DNA of 64,000 nt. Source: JBMNMU01 sp050953505. Lineage in GTDB: Bacteria > Bacillota > Clostridia > Peptostreptococcales > Anaerovoracaceae. Made by a program: the position numbers and the translations under genes. Position 1 is the first letter of the stretch, and each line of letters opens with the position of its first letter. The notes under the pieces were generated by a model. That model did not search any database, was not told where the DNA came from, and was given only the letters and a program-made list of their open reading frames with translations. The stretch is from positions 1-64,000 of the forward strand of contig JBMNMU010000001.1 in assembly GCA_050953505.1 (NCBI GenBank). The letters run 5' to 3'. Shown here piece after piece: positions 1 to 8,899 of the stretch.

Positions 1-274
1 AGGTGAGCAATTCCACTTCTTCCTCGGTCAGCAAATCTTTTGGTTTTTCCTTGTTGCGAAGGTTGTGGATGAGGATGGACTGGTTGGCAAGGAGCGTAAT
101 CAGCCAAATAATCTCATCCAGAGCCATCTCGAAGTTTTCTGACCTCATTAACTTCTCACCCAAGTTGTCCAGGCCGCCGTATCGTTTGGCGATTTCCTTT
201 GTGGCGCGAGTGGACAAAATCAGCTCATATTCTTTGTCGCCGATTTTGATGACGGCGCTTCGTTCGTTATCCAT
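1..274 (-). CDS. Phage tail assembly chaperone-like protein (3' end outside window)
   Basis: The reading frame is open from an ATG at 274 to the left edge of the window, giving the first 91 residues of a small protein. A GGAGG ribosome binding site lies 8 bases upstream. An ATG at 278 is in another frame and was not used. The N-terminus (MDNERSAVIKIGDKEYEL) and helical remainder, together with its place immediately after the major tail gene, match the tail assembly chaperones that sit between the major tail protein and the tape measure in siphophages. The role is inferred from gene order more than from motif. Confidence 0.6.
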   Translation of the reverse strand, partial: MDNERSAVIKIGDKEYELILSTRATKEIAKRYGGLDNLGEKLMRSENFEMALDEIIWLITLLANQSILIHNLRNKEKPKDLLTEEEVELLT

Positions 275-277
275 GCA

Positions 278-877
278 TTAAACCTCCAAATCTGTTTCAA
301 ATTCAGGTTCGTATACTTCCGTATACCAATCACTGGTCACAACCGGTAGCACATCCACATCATCTTCGTTAACTTCCGCTTTCCATGGATGACGACCATT
401 ACCGTCCGGTTTATTACGACGGGAAACAGTGCCTTCAATACTTGGTGTTGAAAAGGTGATACTATCACCCTTGGTGGCAAGATTGGTGGACGGAATGCCG
501 AACTTGACGCGGTAAAGCCAGAAGTAGCGATACTTACCATTCGCTTTTTTCGCTCGAAATCCAATAGCGACAGGCTCGCCACCATCCTCTGAAGCAGAGA
601 TAAGAACACCGTTTTCATCTGTGGTCGCGCCCGTCAGTTTTGCGGCGACGGTTTTACCAATGTCGTCCACACCAAGGGTCAGTTTGCCGTTCTTGAATTC
701 CTTGATAATTTCGGCGGCACCGTCGTCCGCCCAAAGTGTCGCTTCCGCAAGTTCGATTGATAGTTCAGCTGAGATTGCCTTTGCCAGCATTACCGGAGCT
801 CCGTAGGTTTCGTAACCCGTAGTAGGTGCTTCGGTGATTGGTGCGTAGTAGAGTTTATCAAGCCCAATTGTAGCCAT
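278..877 (-). CDS. Phage major tail protein
   Basis: Predicted 199-aa tail tube protein. The start is the ATG at 877 (MATIGLDKLYYAP), preceded by GGAGGAAATTTAAC; the longer open frame to 979 overlaps the upstream gene and lacks such a site. The N-terminal pattern, in which the protein names its own domain (GLDKLYYAPIT...), and the later beta-rich part with an acidic end are typical of phi13/HK97-type major tail proteins in Firmicutes phages. It follows the tail completion gene by one base and precedes the tail chaperone, which is the usual siphovirus order. Confidence 0.8.
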   Translation of the reverse strand: MATIGLDKLYYAPITEAPTTGYETYGAPVMLAKAISAELSIELAEATLWADDGAAEIIKEFKNGKLTLGVDDIGKTVAAKLTGATTDENGVLISASEDGGEPVAIGFRAKKANGKYRYFWLYRVKFGIPSTNLATKGDSITFSTPSIEGTVSRRNKPDGNGRHPWKAEVNEDDVDVLPVVTSDWYTEVYEPEFETDLEV

Positions 878-878
878 G

Positions 879-1223
879 TTAAATTTCCTCCGTTTCGTAT
901 TCTTTCGCCACATCGATGGCGTAGTGGTGATAGCCGGTGTCATCCTCGTGTCCGATATACCGGCGGTCGGTAATAACAAAATCAGCTTGGAGGAGCATCC
1001 TCACAAGCTGATTCTTTCTTTGTAAATAGTTGTTTTTACTGAACAGCGAGATCCTGACTTCGTTTATATCCGCAAGAGGCTTATTATCTCCGTAAACGGC
1101 AAAGGTGTCAGTAAGCGGGGTCAGCACCAGGTATTCATCAGGAGGTACACCGCTGAAGACGCCTGTTTCGACAGGGATATTTGCGGTTTCAAACAGTGTG
1201 TTCAGTTCAGATAATATGCTCAT
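879..1223 (-). CDS. Phage tail completion (tail terminator) protein
   Basis: A 114-aa protein in the position occupied by the gp11-like/tail completion protein between the HK97 gp10-like gene (4-base overlap) and the major tail gene. It has an N-terminal helix (MSILSELNTLFETANIPVE), then beta strands (DEYLVLTPLTDTFAVYGDN...EVRISLFSK) and a C-terminal YEXEEI tail, the layout of the family that caps the tail tube and joins it to the head. Assignment rests on size, fold pattern and synteny. Confidence 0.7.
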   Translation of the reverse strand: MSILSELNTLFETANIPVETGVFSGVPPDEYLVLTPLTDTFAVYGDNKPLADINEVRISLFSKNNYLQRKNQLVRMLLQADFVITDRRYIGHEDDTGYHHYAIDVAKEYETEEI

Positions 1224-1651
1224 AGCTTCTCAATCTCACTTTCCAGCTTATTGGTCATAGCCTCAATGCAAGCACCTCTTGATCTGCTTTTGGCAGGTTT
1301 CAGAAAAGGCTTCGGAGGCTGGCCATGCTTTCCGTATTCGAGGATGTTGGCAAGTTTGGCATTGCTGCCGCCGTCAGAACGCGGCTCTGCAAAGCCTATT
1401 TTCACGTTGAAATTACCGTTTCTGTCCTGCTTTGCCGGAGATACACCAAGCGCAGATTCAAGTTCTCCGGTGGAGCGGCTCTTAACCTTTGTGTTTTTAC
1501 CGACCACAGAGGAAAGATTGCTTTTTACCTTGTCATATACGACTTCGGCACCGGCTTCAAGAACCTTCGGTATGATCTCATCGGTCTTTTCAGCCAACCT
1601 TGACACTTTGAGCAGGAATTCCTCCGGCATCTTGAAATCGACCTTAGCCAT
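1220..1651 (-). CDS. HK97 gp10-family head-tail joining protein
   Basis: A 143-aa protein with the family pattern: an N-terminal helix that ends in KVLEAGAEVVYDKVKSNLSS, a basic stretch with TGELESALGVSP, then a segment with ILEYGKHGQPPKPFLKPA and a helical end. The 'E(Y/F)G...QP..P(F/W)(L/M)RPA' signature near residue 108-120 is the hallmark of HK97 gp10-like proteins. It overlaps both neighbours by a few bases, indicating translational coupling in the late operon. Confidence 0.85.
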   Translation of the reverse strand: MAKVDFKMPEEFLLKVSRLAEKTDEIIPKVLEAGAEVVYDKVKSNLSSVVGKNTKVKSRSTGELESALGVSPAKQDRNGNFNVKIGFAEPRSDGGSNAKLANILEYGKHGQPPKPFLKPAKSRSRGACIEAMTNKLESEIEKL

Positions 1652-1970
1652 CTGTGCTCACCGCCAATACTTCAAGATACATTCCACGGCTCTTTACATT
1701 TTCAACCGAGTATATGTTGTAGCGTTTGCCCTCGCATACGATAACATGGCGGTTGTGAAGAGCAAGTCCGGGAATCGTACGGAGACGGAACAAGGCATTC
1801 ACTTCATCTGACTGCGCCATGTTACGCCATTTTTCCGTAGAGTTTTTCTGCTCAAAATATGCCCTGACTGACGCAAGAACAGTATCGCCGTGGTTGACAA
1901 AACCGTCAGCATCCTTCGTGGGTTCGGTTGAGATAATATCGATGAAGGTTTTCATTTTTCCAAAACTCAT
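1644..1970 (-). CDS. Phage head closure / head-tail adaptor protein (SPP1 gp16-like)
   Basis: 108-aa protein starting at ATG 1970 (MSFGKMKTFIDI), with AAGGTG about six bases upstream. An in-frame ATG at 1985 would overlap the preceding stop and has no good binding site. A short beta-barrel protein containing 'ASVRAYFEQKNSTEKW' followed by 'ALFRLRTIPGLALHNRHVIVCEGKRYNIYSVENVK' strands is the pattern of SPP1 gp16/HK97 gp7-type stoppers that close the capsid after packaging. It lies directly after the connector gene. Confidence 0.75.
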   Translation of the reverse strand: MSFGKMKTFIDIISTEPTKDADGFVNHGDTVLASVRAYFEQKNSTEKWRNMAQSDEVNALFRLRTIPGLALHNRHVIVCEGKRYNIYSVENVKSRGMYLEVLAVSTDG

Positions 1971-1972
1971 AC

Positions 1973-2281
1973 TCACACCTTCCAATCCCGGTCAAGTTTA
2001 AGAAGAAGGTTGACCGTATTCCATACCTGCTGTCCAGCCTGAACGTTGTCGGCGAAAAAGCCGCCGGTGCTGCCGTCCCGGCTCTCATAAAAATGGGACG
2101 ACAGCATAATGACGGCCTGCTCTGTGGTAGGCGGCATAGGATGGTCCTTGTAGAATTTCTCCGGAAGGTGCTGATAGCTTTCGGCATAGGATACGGCGGC
2201 GGTGATGTACATCTGCAGGAGTTCATCGTCCGCCGTATGCTCAAGAATAAGATTTGCCTTTACTTTTTCAATCAGCGTCAT
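1973..2281 (-). CDS. Phage head-tail connector protein (gp6-like, DNA packaging)
   Basis: 102-aa all-helical protein beginning MTLIEKVKANLILEHTADDE and containing a YITAAVSYAESYQH helix and a TEQAVIMLSSHFYESRDG segment. This is the typical pattern of the gp6-like connector/'possible DNA packaging' family, which forms a ring under the portal. It sits between the head fibre gene and the head closure gene in canonical order. Confidence 0.85.
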   Translation of the reverse strand: MTLIEKVKANLILEHTADDELLQMYITAAVSYAESYQHLPEKFYKDHPMPPTTEQAVIMLSSHFYESRDGSTGGFFADNVQAGQQVWNTVNLLLKLDRDWKV

Positions 2282-2299
2282 ACCGCCACCGTCCTTTCC

Positions 2300-2923
2300 T
2301 TATTCTTCTGTTTCCGGTTCCGCGATGACAACAGTGAATGTGGCTTCGGGATAACCGGATGACCAGAGAGTGAACGACTTCGGCTGATTTACGATTTCGT
2401 CGCACTTCAGCCACATCACAATATCTCCGGCCTGCCCGCCGACAGCAGCAGCCTCAGCTTCATCGGCTGAGGTCAGCTGACTGCCGTTATACTTAACTGC
2501 CGTGATGGCAGGTAGTCCTGTGGTTATGAGGATGGCAACCCATTTGTGGGTTCCTTGCGCGGGACTCAAGCTTTCATACGCAATCAGCTCGTCAACTGGA
2601 ACAGTGACTGTAATGACATTGTCCTCGATGGTGATGGATTCGACTTTGCCTTGATTGGCTGTCATATCTTCGCTCAGAGCAGTGGTGACATTAGCTGCTG
2701 AGACATTCCATGTATCGGGTTTCATCAGTCCTGTGTCTTTCAATTTCAAAAGCAGCGCGTTGAGATCGTCCTTGAGTCCTGCAACATTTGTGGCAGTACT
2801 TGCGGCTTGATTCGGTGCAGAAGGAAGCCCCGTTACCGAGGCTCCCTCCTTAATTTCAAGCGTTCCGCCGATTACGGTTTTCTCGCCGCCCTGTTCGGTG
2901 TAGTTTTTCGTGTTATAACTCAT
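2300..2923 (-). CDS. Phage head fibre-like protein
   Basis: 207-aa protein. Its N-terminus (MSYNTKNYTEQGGEKTVIGG) matches the conserved opening of proteins annotated as head fibre proteins in Firmicutes phages. After a short linker with 'SVTGLPSAP' it has a mixed region and a C-terminal domain with a hydrophobic beta pattern (HKWVAILITTGLPAITAVKY...) that resembles an Ig-like surface decoration. It sits directly downstream of the capsid gene. The product probably decorates the capsid surface; it should be dispensable for assembly if so. Confidence 0.65.
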   Translation of the reverse strand: MSYNTKNYTEQGGEKTVIGGTLEIKEGASVTGLPSAPNQAASTATNVAGLKDDLNALLLKLKDTGLMKPDTWNVSAANVTTALSEDMTANQGKVESITIEDNVITVTVPVDELIAYESLSPAQGTHKWVAILITTGLPAITAVKYNGSQLTSADEAEAAAVGGQAGDIVMWLKCDEIVNQPKSFTLWSSGYPEATFTVVIAEPETEE

Positions 2924-2935
2924 GCCGCACCTCCG

Positions 2936-4135
2936 TTACGCTTTTTGCTGGAGAACCTTGATAGCCTCCGGCAGAATCAATTTTCCGTCCACACGCTGAG
3001 TGGCCATAAAGCCCACCTGACCTGTTGTAGCGAAAAGCTCGTTCAAACGTTTGAAGGAGCGCCCCTGTCTATCAGCGATCCAGTAATACTTAAAATCGCC
3101 GAAAGCGATGGTCTTCGCACCGGCTTCAATTGTCGGTACATATGCAGACGTGTAGACTGGGCGGTTTAGGATGGTATCGGGAGTGCCTGCGGTCAGTGAA
3201 GGCTGCCACAGATATTGCCCCTGTCCGTCCTTCAGCTTACGAATCGCCTTAACCGTGGAGTCGTTCATCACGAACACAGCCTTTTTGCGGTAAGGAGATT
3301 TCAAGGAATAGAACAGGTCGATAACTTCATCAACAGTTATTGCGGTAGCGCCTGCGGTAGTGACTCCAAGTTGTGCGCCACCTGTTGCAGCGAAAATACC
3401 TGTAGGCTTACCGGAACCGTCGCCCACAAAGAAGGCTTCTTCTTCTTTAGATCCGATACGGCGGGCAAATTCGGTGCTGATATAGCTCGGTAGATCAAAG
3501 ACCGAATCGTTAAGCAGTTCATCAGACACCTTAATGAAGGTACCAAGTTTGTATGCTCCGATAGAGGTCTGACCGAAAACCTCATCGGTATCGGGATAGA
3601 GTTCCTCTTCGTCGAGCCATGAGGCTGTACCGTGTGTAGTGACTACCGGGATTTTTCGGTCACCGCTGGAGGTCTGAATGATTTTTGCCAGCTTACGGAA
3701 AATATTTTCTTCCTCCAAAGACTGTACGAGTGTGCGTTCAAACTCATCCGGTACAAGGTATCCGCCCTCGCTGTCTTCTCCGACTTCCAAAGCGTTTCTA
3801 ATATCATAATGCGGATTTTTAGAGCGCATCACGTTCCAGAACGCCTTTTTGTATTCATCTGAAGCTCTCCCTGTTTTGGTATCAGCACCGGGAACGGCGG
3901 GTTTGGCTGTTAGAGGTGTGTTCAGTGGCTTTGATAGCTCACGATCAAGGGCTTCCTGTTTTTCAAGTCGTTCAATTTCCTTACCAAGAGCTACAACATC
4001 GGCTTCCATTTTGTCGTAGGTAGCGGTATCTTCAGCGGAAACCATACCGTCCGTACCGCGTTTGGCGTCGAGGAAAGCTTTAGCAGCTTCCCATGCTTTT
4101 GCGCGCTTTTCGCGCAGTTCAAGAATTTTACTCAT
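2936..4135 (-). CDS. Major capsid protein, HK97 fold
   Basis: 399-aa protein. Residues 1 to about 105 are a charged coiled coil (delta/scaffold region: LELREKRAKAWEAAKAFLDAK...GKEIERLEKQEALDRE), which the adjacent protease should remove. From about residue 115 the HK97 core follows, with 'GGYLVPDEFERTLVQSLEEENIFRKLA' (E-loop/N-arm area), 'FVGDGSGKPTGIFAATGG' and 'AVFVMNDSTVKAIRKLKD', all standard landmarks. It follows the ClpP-like protease, as in HK97-type modules. Confidence 0.95.
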   Translation of the reverse strand: MSKILELREKRAKAWEAAKAFLDAKRGTDGMVSAEDTATYDKMEADVVALGKEIERLEKQEALDRELSKPLNTPLTAKPAVPGADTKTGRASDEYKKAFWNVMRSKNPHYDIRNALEVGEDSEGGYLVPDEFERTLVQSLEEENIFRKLAKIIQTSSGDRKIPVVTTHGTASWLDEEELYPDTDEVFGQTSIGAYKLGTFIKVSDELLNDSVFDLPSYISTEFARRIGSKEEEAFFVGDGSGKPTGIFAATGGAQLGVTTAGATAITVDEVIDLFYSLKSPYRKKAVFVMNDSTVKAIRKLKDGQGQYLWQPSLTAGTPDTILNRPVYTSAYVPTIEAGAKTIAFGDFKYYWIADRQGRSFKRLNELFATTGQVGFMATQRVDGKLILPEAIKVLQQKA

Positions 4136-4155
4136 GTGTTTTTCCTCCTCAAAAT

Positions 4156-4878
4156 TTAGTGTTGAAGTAAAGAAAGCCGCTTCTCAAGCCATTCCGCAGG
4201 AGTAGCTTTGGCGACATCAATAGGGGTACTGGTTTTCTGTTTTGACAATTTGGGTTTAACCTTGTCAAGTAAAGAGTTTGTTACAGCCCGACGGCTGAAA
4301 GCGAATGTCACATCCTCTGCTTGCACACGCTTTTTCTCATCCTCCAAAATTCCGTCTGCAAACCCAAGTTCTATGGCTTTGTTGGCGTTTAGCCAAGTTT
4401 CGGCATCCATAAGGTGGGAGAGTTTTGTTCGTGATTGCCCGGTTTTGATTTCATAGGCATTGATGATGCTTTCCTTCACCTCCGAGAGCATTGCAATGGC
4501 TTTCTGCATTTCCTCACTGTCGCCGATTGCGATAGTCAGTGGATTGTGTACCATCATGAGAGCGGTAGGGGCCATTAGCACAGTTGTTCCGGCCATCGCA
4601 ATAACGCTCGCTGCTGATGCGGCAATACCGTCAATCTTGACTGTGACCTTGCCTTTGTAGTCCATGAGCATGGCATAAATCTGACTTGCGGCAATACAGT
4701 CACCGCCCGGAGAGTTGAGCCAAATAACAATGTCACCCTCACCGGCATTCAAATCTGCTTTGAAAGCCTTAGGGGTGACATCATCATCAAACCATGATTC
4801 TTCTGCTATCACGCCGTCAAGGTAGAGCGTTCGTGTGCCGGATTCCTCATCCCGCACCCAGTTCCAGAATTTCTTCAT
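4156..4878 (-). CDS. Head maturation protease, ClpP-related (S14)
   Basis: 240-aa serine protease that trims capsid and scaffold during prohead maturation. ClpP-fold landmarks are visible: 'IVIWLNSPGGDCIAASQIYAML' (oxyanion strand), a nucleophile region 'KIDGIAASAASVIAMAG' (Ser about residue 90), 'ALMMVHNP' carrying the catalytic His, and an acidic residue further on in 'HLMDAETWLNANKAIELGFAD'. It overlaps the portal stop by 4 bases (ATGA), so translation is coupled. The order portal-protease-capsid is standard. Confidence 0.95.
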   Translation of the reverse strand: MKKFWNWVRDEESGTRTLYLDGVIAEESWFDDDVTPKAFKADLNAGEGDIVIWLNSPGGDCIAASQIYAMLMDYKGKVTVKIDGIAASAASVIAMAGTTVLMAPTALMMVHNPLTIAIGDSEEMQKAIAMLSEVKESIINAYEIKTGQSRTKLSHLMDAETWLNANKAIELGFADGILEDEKKRVQAEDVTFAFSRRAVTNSLLDKVKPKLSKQKTSTPIDVAKATPAEWLEKRLSLLQH

Positions 4879-6131
4879 TCGGTTTCCTCCAATCTTGTTG
4901 TATTTGCGAACGCACCCGCGTCCTGTAATTTGGTCATCGCACCGTTGATAAGGTAGAGATCTCCTCCAAACTCCGCCGGAATGCGATCGAGATTTTCTAG
5001 CTCACGGATATCGTTTGCTGACATCCATCCGTTCTGCCTTGCGGTTGCGTATCCGCTCATGCGGGAAACATAGTCGCCTCGAAGCAAGCCATCCACATTA
5101 AACTTGATGAATACGATTGGCTTTTCGCTTTCCATAAGCAGGGCACGACACATGGACTGCTCCCAGCGCACTACCCACGGATCGAGCGTGTACTTTACAA
5201 ACTCAAGCGACTGTTGCTCGATGTTGCTGAATGAGGATTTCTCCAAGTCAGCAAGCATATGAGGCGGCACTCTGAAAATACGGGCAATTTCATTTATCTG
5301 AAACTTTCGGGTTTCCAAAAACTGCGCCTGCTCGGGTGAGATGCCTATCGGCTGATACTTCATGCCCTCCTCGAGAACAGCCACACGGTGCGCATTTTGT
5401 GAGCCTTGGTAGGCAGCATTCCAGCTTTCCTTGACCTTTTGCGGGTCCTTTATGGTGCCGGGGTGTTCAAGCACACCGCCCGGTGCTGCTCCGTTTGCGA
5501 AAAACTTCGCGCCATATTCCTCAGTCGCAATTGCCAGCCCCACTGCATTTTTCGCCATAGCTATGGGTGAATAACCAATAAGTCCGTCAAAGCCTAAGCC
5601 CGGTATATGCAGAACTTCGGACGGTGCGAGATATACCTGACTGTCATCGCCAAGAGTAGGCGCATCGTCACTAGTGCGGGAGTAAAGATAAAACAACCGA
5701 CCTTTACTGTCGCGGTCAACTGTCATTTTGTTCGGCATGAGAGGATAGAGAGCGATTACCTCACCACGGGCGTTTCGAATTATCTGTGCATAAGCATTGC
5801 CCCATAACAAAAGATGACTCATCAGCGTTTCGCGAAACGCAAATGAAGTCATCTCAGGGTTCGGTTCATCATGGAGCAGTTTATATAAAGGGTGCTTTAA
5901 ATATTTCTCTTTGCCGCCCGAATCATTATATCTGTACACGTGAAGCGGAAGCCCCGCCAATGTTTCAGACAGTATCCTCACGCAAGAATAGACCGCTGTC
6001 ATTTGCATGGCTGTATGCTCGTTAACCGGCTTTCCGGCACTTGTGTTTCCGAAAAAGAAGCTGTATCGGCTACCGCCAAGTGCATTTTTAGGTTTATCAC
6101 GTGCCTTGAATATTCCTTGTAAGATTCCCAT
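4875..6131 (-). CDS. Phage portal protein, HK97 family
   Basis: About 418-aa portal subunit; twelve copies form the DNA entry ring. Family landmarks include 'TAVYSCVRILSETLAGLPLHVY', 'ALMSHLLLWGNAYAQIIRN'-type helices, 'GLDGLIGYSP', the 'GGVLEHPG' turn and 'NEIARIFRVPPHMLAD' near residue 285. Three candidate starts lie close together (GTG 6140, ATG 6137, ATG 6131). ATG 6131 gives the usual MGILQGIFK opening at 10 bases from GGAG, while 6137 is only 4 bases away. Confidence 0.93.
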   Translation of the reverse strand: MGILQGIFKARDKPKNALGGSRYSFFFGNTSAGKPVNEHTAMQMTAVYSCVRILSETLAGLPLHVYRYNDSGGKEKYLKHPLYKLLHDEPNPEMTSFAFRETLMSHLLLWGNAYAQIIRNARGEVIALYPLMPNKMTVDRDSKGRLFYLYSRTSDDAPTLGDDSQVYLAPSEVLHIPGLGFDGLIGYSPIAMAKNAVGLAIATEEYGAKFFANGAAPGGVLEHPGTIKDPQKVKESWNAAYQGSQNAHRVAVLEEGMKYQPIGISPEQAQFLETRKFQINEIARIFRVPPHMLADLEKSSFSNIEQQSLEFVKYTLDPWVVRWEQSMCRALLMESEKPIVFIKFNVDGLLRGDYVSRMSGYATARQNGWMSANDIRELENLDRIPAEFGGDLYLINGAMTKLQDAGAFANTTRLEETE

Positions 6132-6149
6132 AAACATCACTCTCCTTTG

Positions 6150-7715
6150 CTAAAAAATAAGTAGACCACGTTTATCATAAACACTCTCGCCATTGTCGTT
6201 TCCGCAACGAATCGCACGGTCGAGTGCCATAATCGTTGCCACAGCGCCATCGATTTTTTCAGTCGATTTTTCTTTATCTGCCTTAATATTGCCTGCAGGG
6301 TCGGTGCGGATAAAGATGTTGTCCATCATCCAGCGAAGAACAGGATGACCGCCATGAGCAATTTTTTGTTCCAGTGTCAGTTTCATCAGTTCTTTTGTGG
6401 GTGGAGACATATCCTTAAAGCCCTGCCCAAAGGGCACGACTGTAAAGCCAAGACCTTCAAGGTTCTGCACCATCTGTACAGCACCCCAGCGGTCAAAGGC
6501 TATTTCACGGATGTTATATTTTGTACCGAGTTCCTCGATAAAGGCTTCGATGAAACCGTAATGCACAACATTGCCTTCAGTTGTTTTGAGGAAACCCTGC
6601 TTCTGCCATAAATCATAATTCACATGGTCACGTCGAACACGCAAATCAATGTTGTCCTCCGGCATCCAGAAAAACGGCAAAACAGTGTATTTATCATCCT
6701 CATCGAGCGGCGGAAAGACCAGCACGAAGGCTGTGATATCAGTGGAAGAGGAGAGGTCAAGCCCACCATAGCAAACACGCCCTTGCAGGGCTTCCGGGTC
6801 AACGGCGAAAGCACAGGCATCCCATTTATCCATTTGCATCCAGCGTACAGACTGTTTTACCCACTGGTTCAACCGGAGTTGCCGGAAGCTGTTCTCCTCA
6901 GCCGGATTTTGCTTTGCACTCTCACAAGCTGCCTTTACCTTGTCTAATCCTATTGTGATGCCAAGAGAGGGGTTTGCTTTTTTCCATACTTTTGGATCCG
7001 TCCAGTCATCCGTTTCCGCAGCCCCAAAGATTACAGGATAAAATGTTGGATCCGTCTTGCGTCCTGATAGAATATCCAGTGCTTTTTGATGCACTTCATA
7101 ACAGATGGAGTTCGTATTGTCGCCAGCAGTTGTAATCAAAAAATATAGTGGCTGCATTCGGGCATCTCCGCTCCCTTTGGTCATCACGTCAAAGAGCTTT
7201 CTATTAGGCTGTGTATGCAATTCATCGAAAATAACCCCGTGGGTATTGAATCCATGCTTATTTGCCACGTCCGCAGAGAGCACCTGATAAGTACTCTCCG
7301 TGGGCATATATACAAGGGTTTTTGTCGATTCAGTTATCTTAACCCGCTTTGTTAATGCCGGTGATTTACGCACCATCGCCACAGCAACCTCAAACACAAT
7401 CTTTGCTTGGTTCTTATCCGAAGCACAGCTATATACCTTAGCGCGCTGTTCGCCATCGCCACAAGTCAACAAAAGTGCAACTGCCGCGGCAAGCTCTGAC
7501 TTTCCATTCTTTTTTGGTATTTCGATATATGCTGTATTAAACTGACGGTAGCCGTTTGGCTTCAGAACACCAAACACATCTCGTATGATTTGTTCCTGCC
7601 AATCTATAAGTTCAAAAGGCCGACCGTCCCATATGCCGCTGGTATGACGCAAGGCCTGAATGAAAGCGACAGCATAGTCGGCGGCTTCCTTGCAATAAAC
7701 GGAATCCTTCGCCAT
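6150..7715 (-). CDS. Phage terminase large subunit
   Basis: DNA packaging motor, 521 aa from ATG 7715. The ATPase has a P-loop variant 'IPKKNGKSELAA' (about residue 66-77) and Walker B 'GVIFDELHTQ' (about 163). The RNase H-like nuclease starts at 'CYGGLDLSSSTDITAF' (first catalytic Asp) and continues through 'IREIAFDRWGAVQMV'. The frame stays open upstream for 12 more codons that encode a typical TerL opening (RKLKKYTPTRF), but no ATG, GTG or TTG is present. An AGGAGG at 7760-7765 sits 8 bases before an ATA codon at 7751, so the true start may be that ATA. Confidence 0.95.
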   Translation of the reverse strand: MAKDSVYCKEAADYAVAFIQALRHTSGIWDGRPFELIDWQEQIIRDVFGVLKPNGYRQFNTAYIEIPKKNGKSELAAAVALLLTCGDGEQRAKVYSCASDKNQAKIVFEVAVAMVRKSPALTKRVKITESTKTLVYMPTESTYQVLSADVANKHGFNTHGVIFDELHTQPNRKLFDVMTKGSGDARMQPLYFLITTAGDNTNSICYEVHQKALDILSGRKTDPTFYPVIFGAAETDDWTDPKVWKKANPSLGITIGLDKVKAACESAKQNPAEENSFRQLRLNQWVKQSVRWMQMDKWDACAFAVDPEALQGRVCYGGLDLSSSTDITAFVLVFPPLDEDDKYTVLPFFWMPEDNIDLRVRRDHVNYDLWQKQGFLKTTEGNVVHYGFIEAFIEELGTKYNIREIAFDRWGAVQMVQNLEGLGFTVVPFGQGFKDMSPPTKELMKLTLEQKIAHGGHPVLRWMMDNIFIRTDPAGNIKADKEKSTEKIDGAVATIMALDRAIRCGNDNGESVYDKRGLLIF

Positions 7716-7870
7716 AAAACGAGTTGGTGTGTATTTCTTGAGTTTTCGTATATCAGCCGCCTCCTTTCATAATGGCATAAAAATAGACCTGCCGAAGCAA
7801 GTCCTTAAAAATTAATTTGTACGAGATACACGCCGTTTCCGGCGCGTCCTCGCCTGTTTATATTATGTTG

Positions 7871-8113
7871 TTATTCCTTGACATTGTCGCTTATCGCCCT
7901 GCAAATATCCTCGCCATAGACTACATGAAGCGAACTGCCGTTATCCCAGCGTACCATAATGGAGCCGATATCGTCCACGCCAAGGACGGTACCACGGGTG
8001 CCGACCGGCGGTGCTTGTACATCGTCCATTTTTACAAGTTCCACACGAGTACCTACAGGGTATCGGGCGCGTATGCCCTCCACCAGTTCTCTTGACGGAA
8101 AACCATTATTCAT
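7871..8113 (-). CDS. DUF4314-type phage protein
   Basis: 80-aa protein starting at ATG 8113, which overlaps the upstream stop by 8 bases (coupled). The single compact beta domain holds 'RYPVGTRVELVKMDDVQAPP', 'GTRGTVLGVDDIGSIMVRWD' and 'SSLHVVYGEDICR', the signature of the small SH3-like DUF4314 proteins found near terminases and in conjugative elements. Molecular function is not known. A longer open frame to 8386 exists, but its N-terminal part is a shadow of the upstream gene. Confidence 0.85.
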   Translation of the reverse strand: MNNGFPSRELVEGIRARYPVGTRVELVKMDDVQAPPVGTRGTVLGVDDIGSIMVRWDNGSSLHVVYGEDICRAISDNVKE

Positions 8114-8780
8114 CGTCCGCACCGCCTTTAGGAGATTTGAACGCGCTGCTGCCGGAGAGGTTTCGGAGCAGAATTTTACGCTCAGCCTTATAATCCTCGC
8201 CGATGAAACCCAATCGGAGCAGGAAACAGCGGAACGCGTATTTGTCGTTGTCGGTTTCCTTTTCCTTCGCTGTGACGCGCTTCTGGTTCCGTGCCATATC
8301 GTACAGTGCCGAAACAAAGTGGGTGTAAGCCTTAACCGCCTCCGGGTTGCTGCCGTCCGCAAACCACGGGAACCGCACCTTGTCATCTGTGATTATTATG
8401 TCGAGGGTTTCTGCGCCGAGCGCTTTTTTAATGAGCTTACCCTTGCTCTCCATCAACCGCTTGAGGTTTTCTAGCGCCGTGTCAGTGAAGGAAGCGCGCG
8501 GCATTTCGATGCACAGATCGATATCTTCGTTTTCCGTATCGGCTGCAGCCACCGCAAAACCCTTTTCTTGCAGCCGCTCGACGAGGTTTTTAAATTTCTC
8601 GCTGTCCGCCCGATCATCGAAGCTGACAGTGCCGTTTGTGTCGATGGTGAAATAATCCACTTCATAGGCAAAGCTCGGAGCGCCGAGATAATTTGGTTTG
8701 CTTCCCAGAATGTCGCCCATCGCTGCGACCAGCCGCTTACGCTCGCTGCCGGTTACGTTAAAGTTGATCTGCATATTCAT
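8106..8780 (-). CDS. Conserved phage/ICE protein ('virulence-related' family), function unknown
   Basis: 224-aa protein beginning MNMQINFNVTGSERKRLVAAMGDILG, a conserved opening in proteins of Clostridia prophages and integrative elements that are often labelled virulence-related without functional evidence. The N-terminal half is alpha/beta (YEVDYFTIDTNGTVSFDD...). The C-terminal half is basic and helical (RNQKRVTAKEKETDNDKYAFRCFLLRLGFIGEDYKAERKILLRNL), which could bind nucleic acid. It overlaps the DUF4314 gene. Confidence 0.7.
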   Translation of the reverse strand: MNMQINFNVTGSERKRLVAAMGDILGSKPNYLGAPSFAYEVDYFTIDTNGTVSFDDRADSEKFKNLVERLQEKGFAVAAADTENEDIDLCIEMPRASFTDTALENLKRLMESKGKLIKKALGAETLDIIITDDKVRFPWFADGSNPEAVKAYTHFVSALYDMARNQKRVTAKEKETDNDKYAFRCFLLRLGFIGEDYKAERKILLRNLSGSSAFKSPKGGADDE

Positions 8781-8899
8781 ACTGCCTTTCTTTTTACCGG
8801 GTTACCCGGTTTTGGTACTACATACATCACTCTAAATGCTGTAAATAGCAAGTCTATTCTTCAAAAAGCGGCAAGAAAAAAGAGCCTCGTCAGAGACTC

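Noticed and set aside
1251..1811. A 186-codon plus-strand frame opposite the head-tail joining genes.
   Set aside because: It runs antisense to two well-supported phage structural genes and crosses their boundary; no phage homology is apparent.
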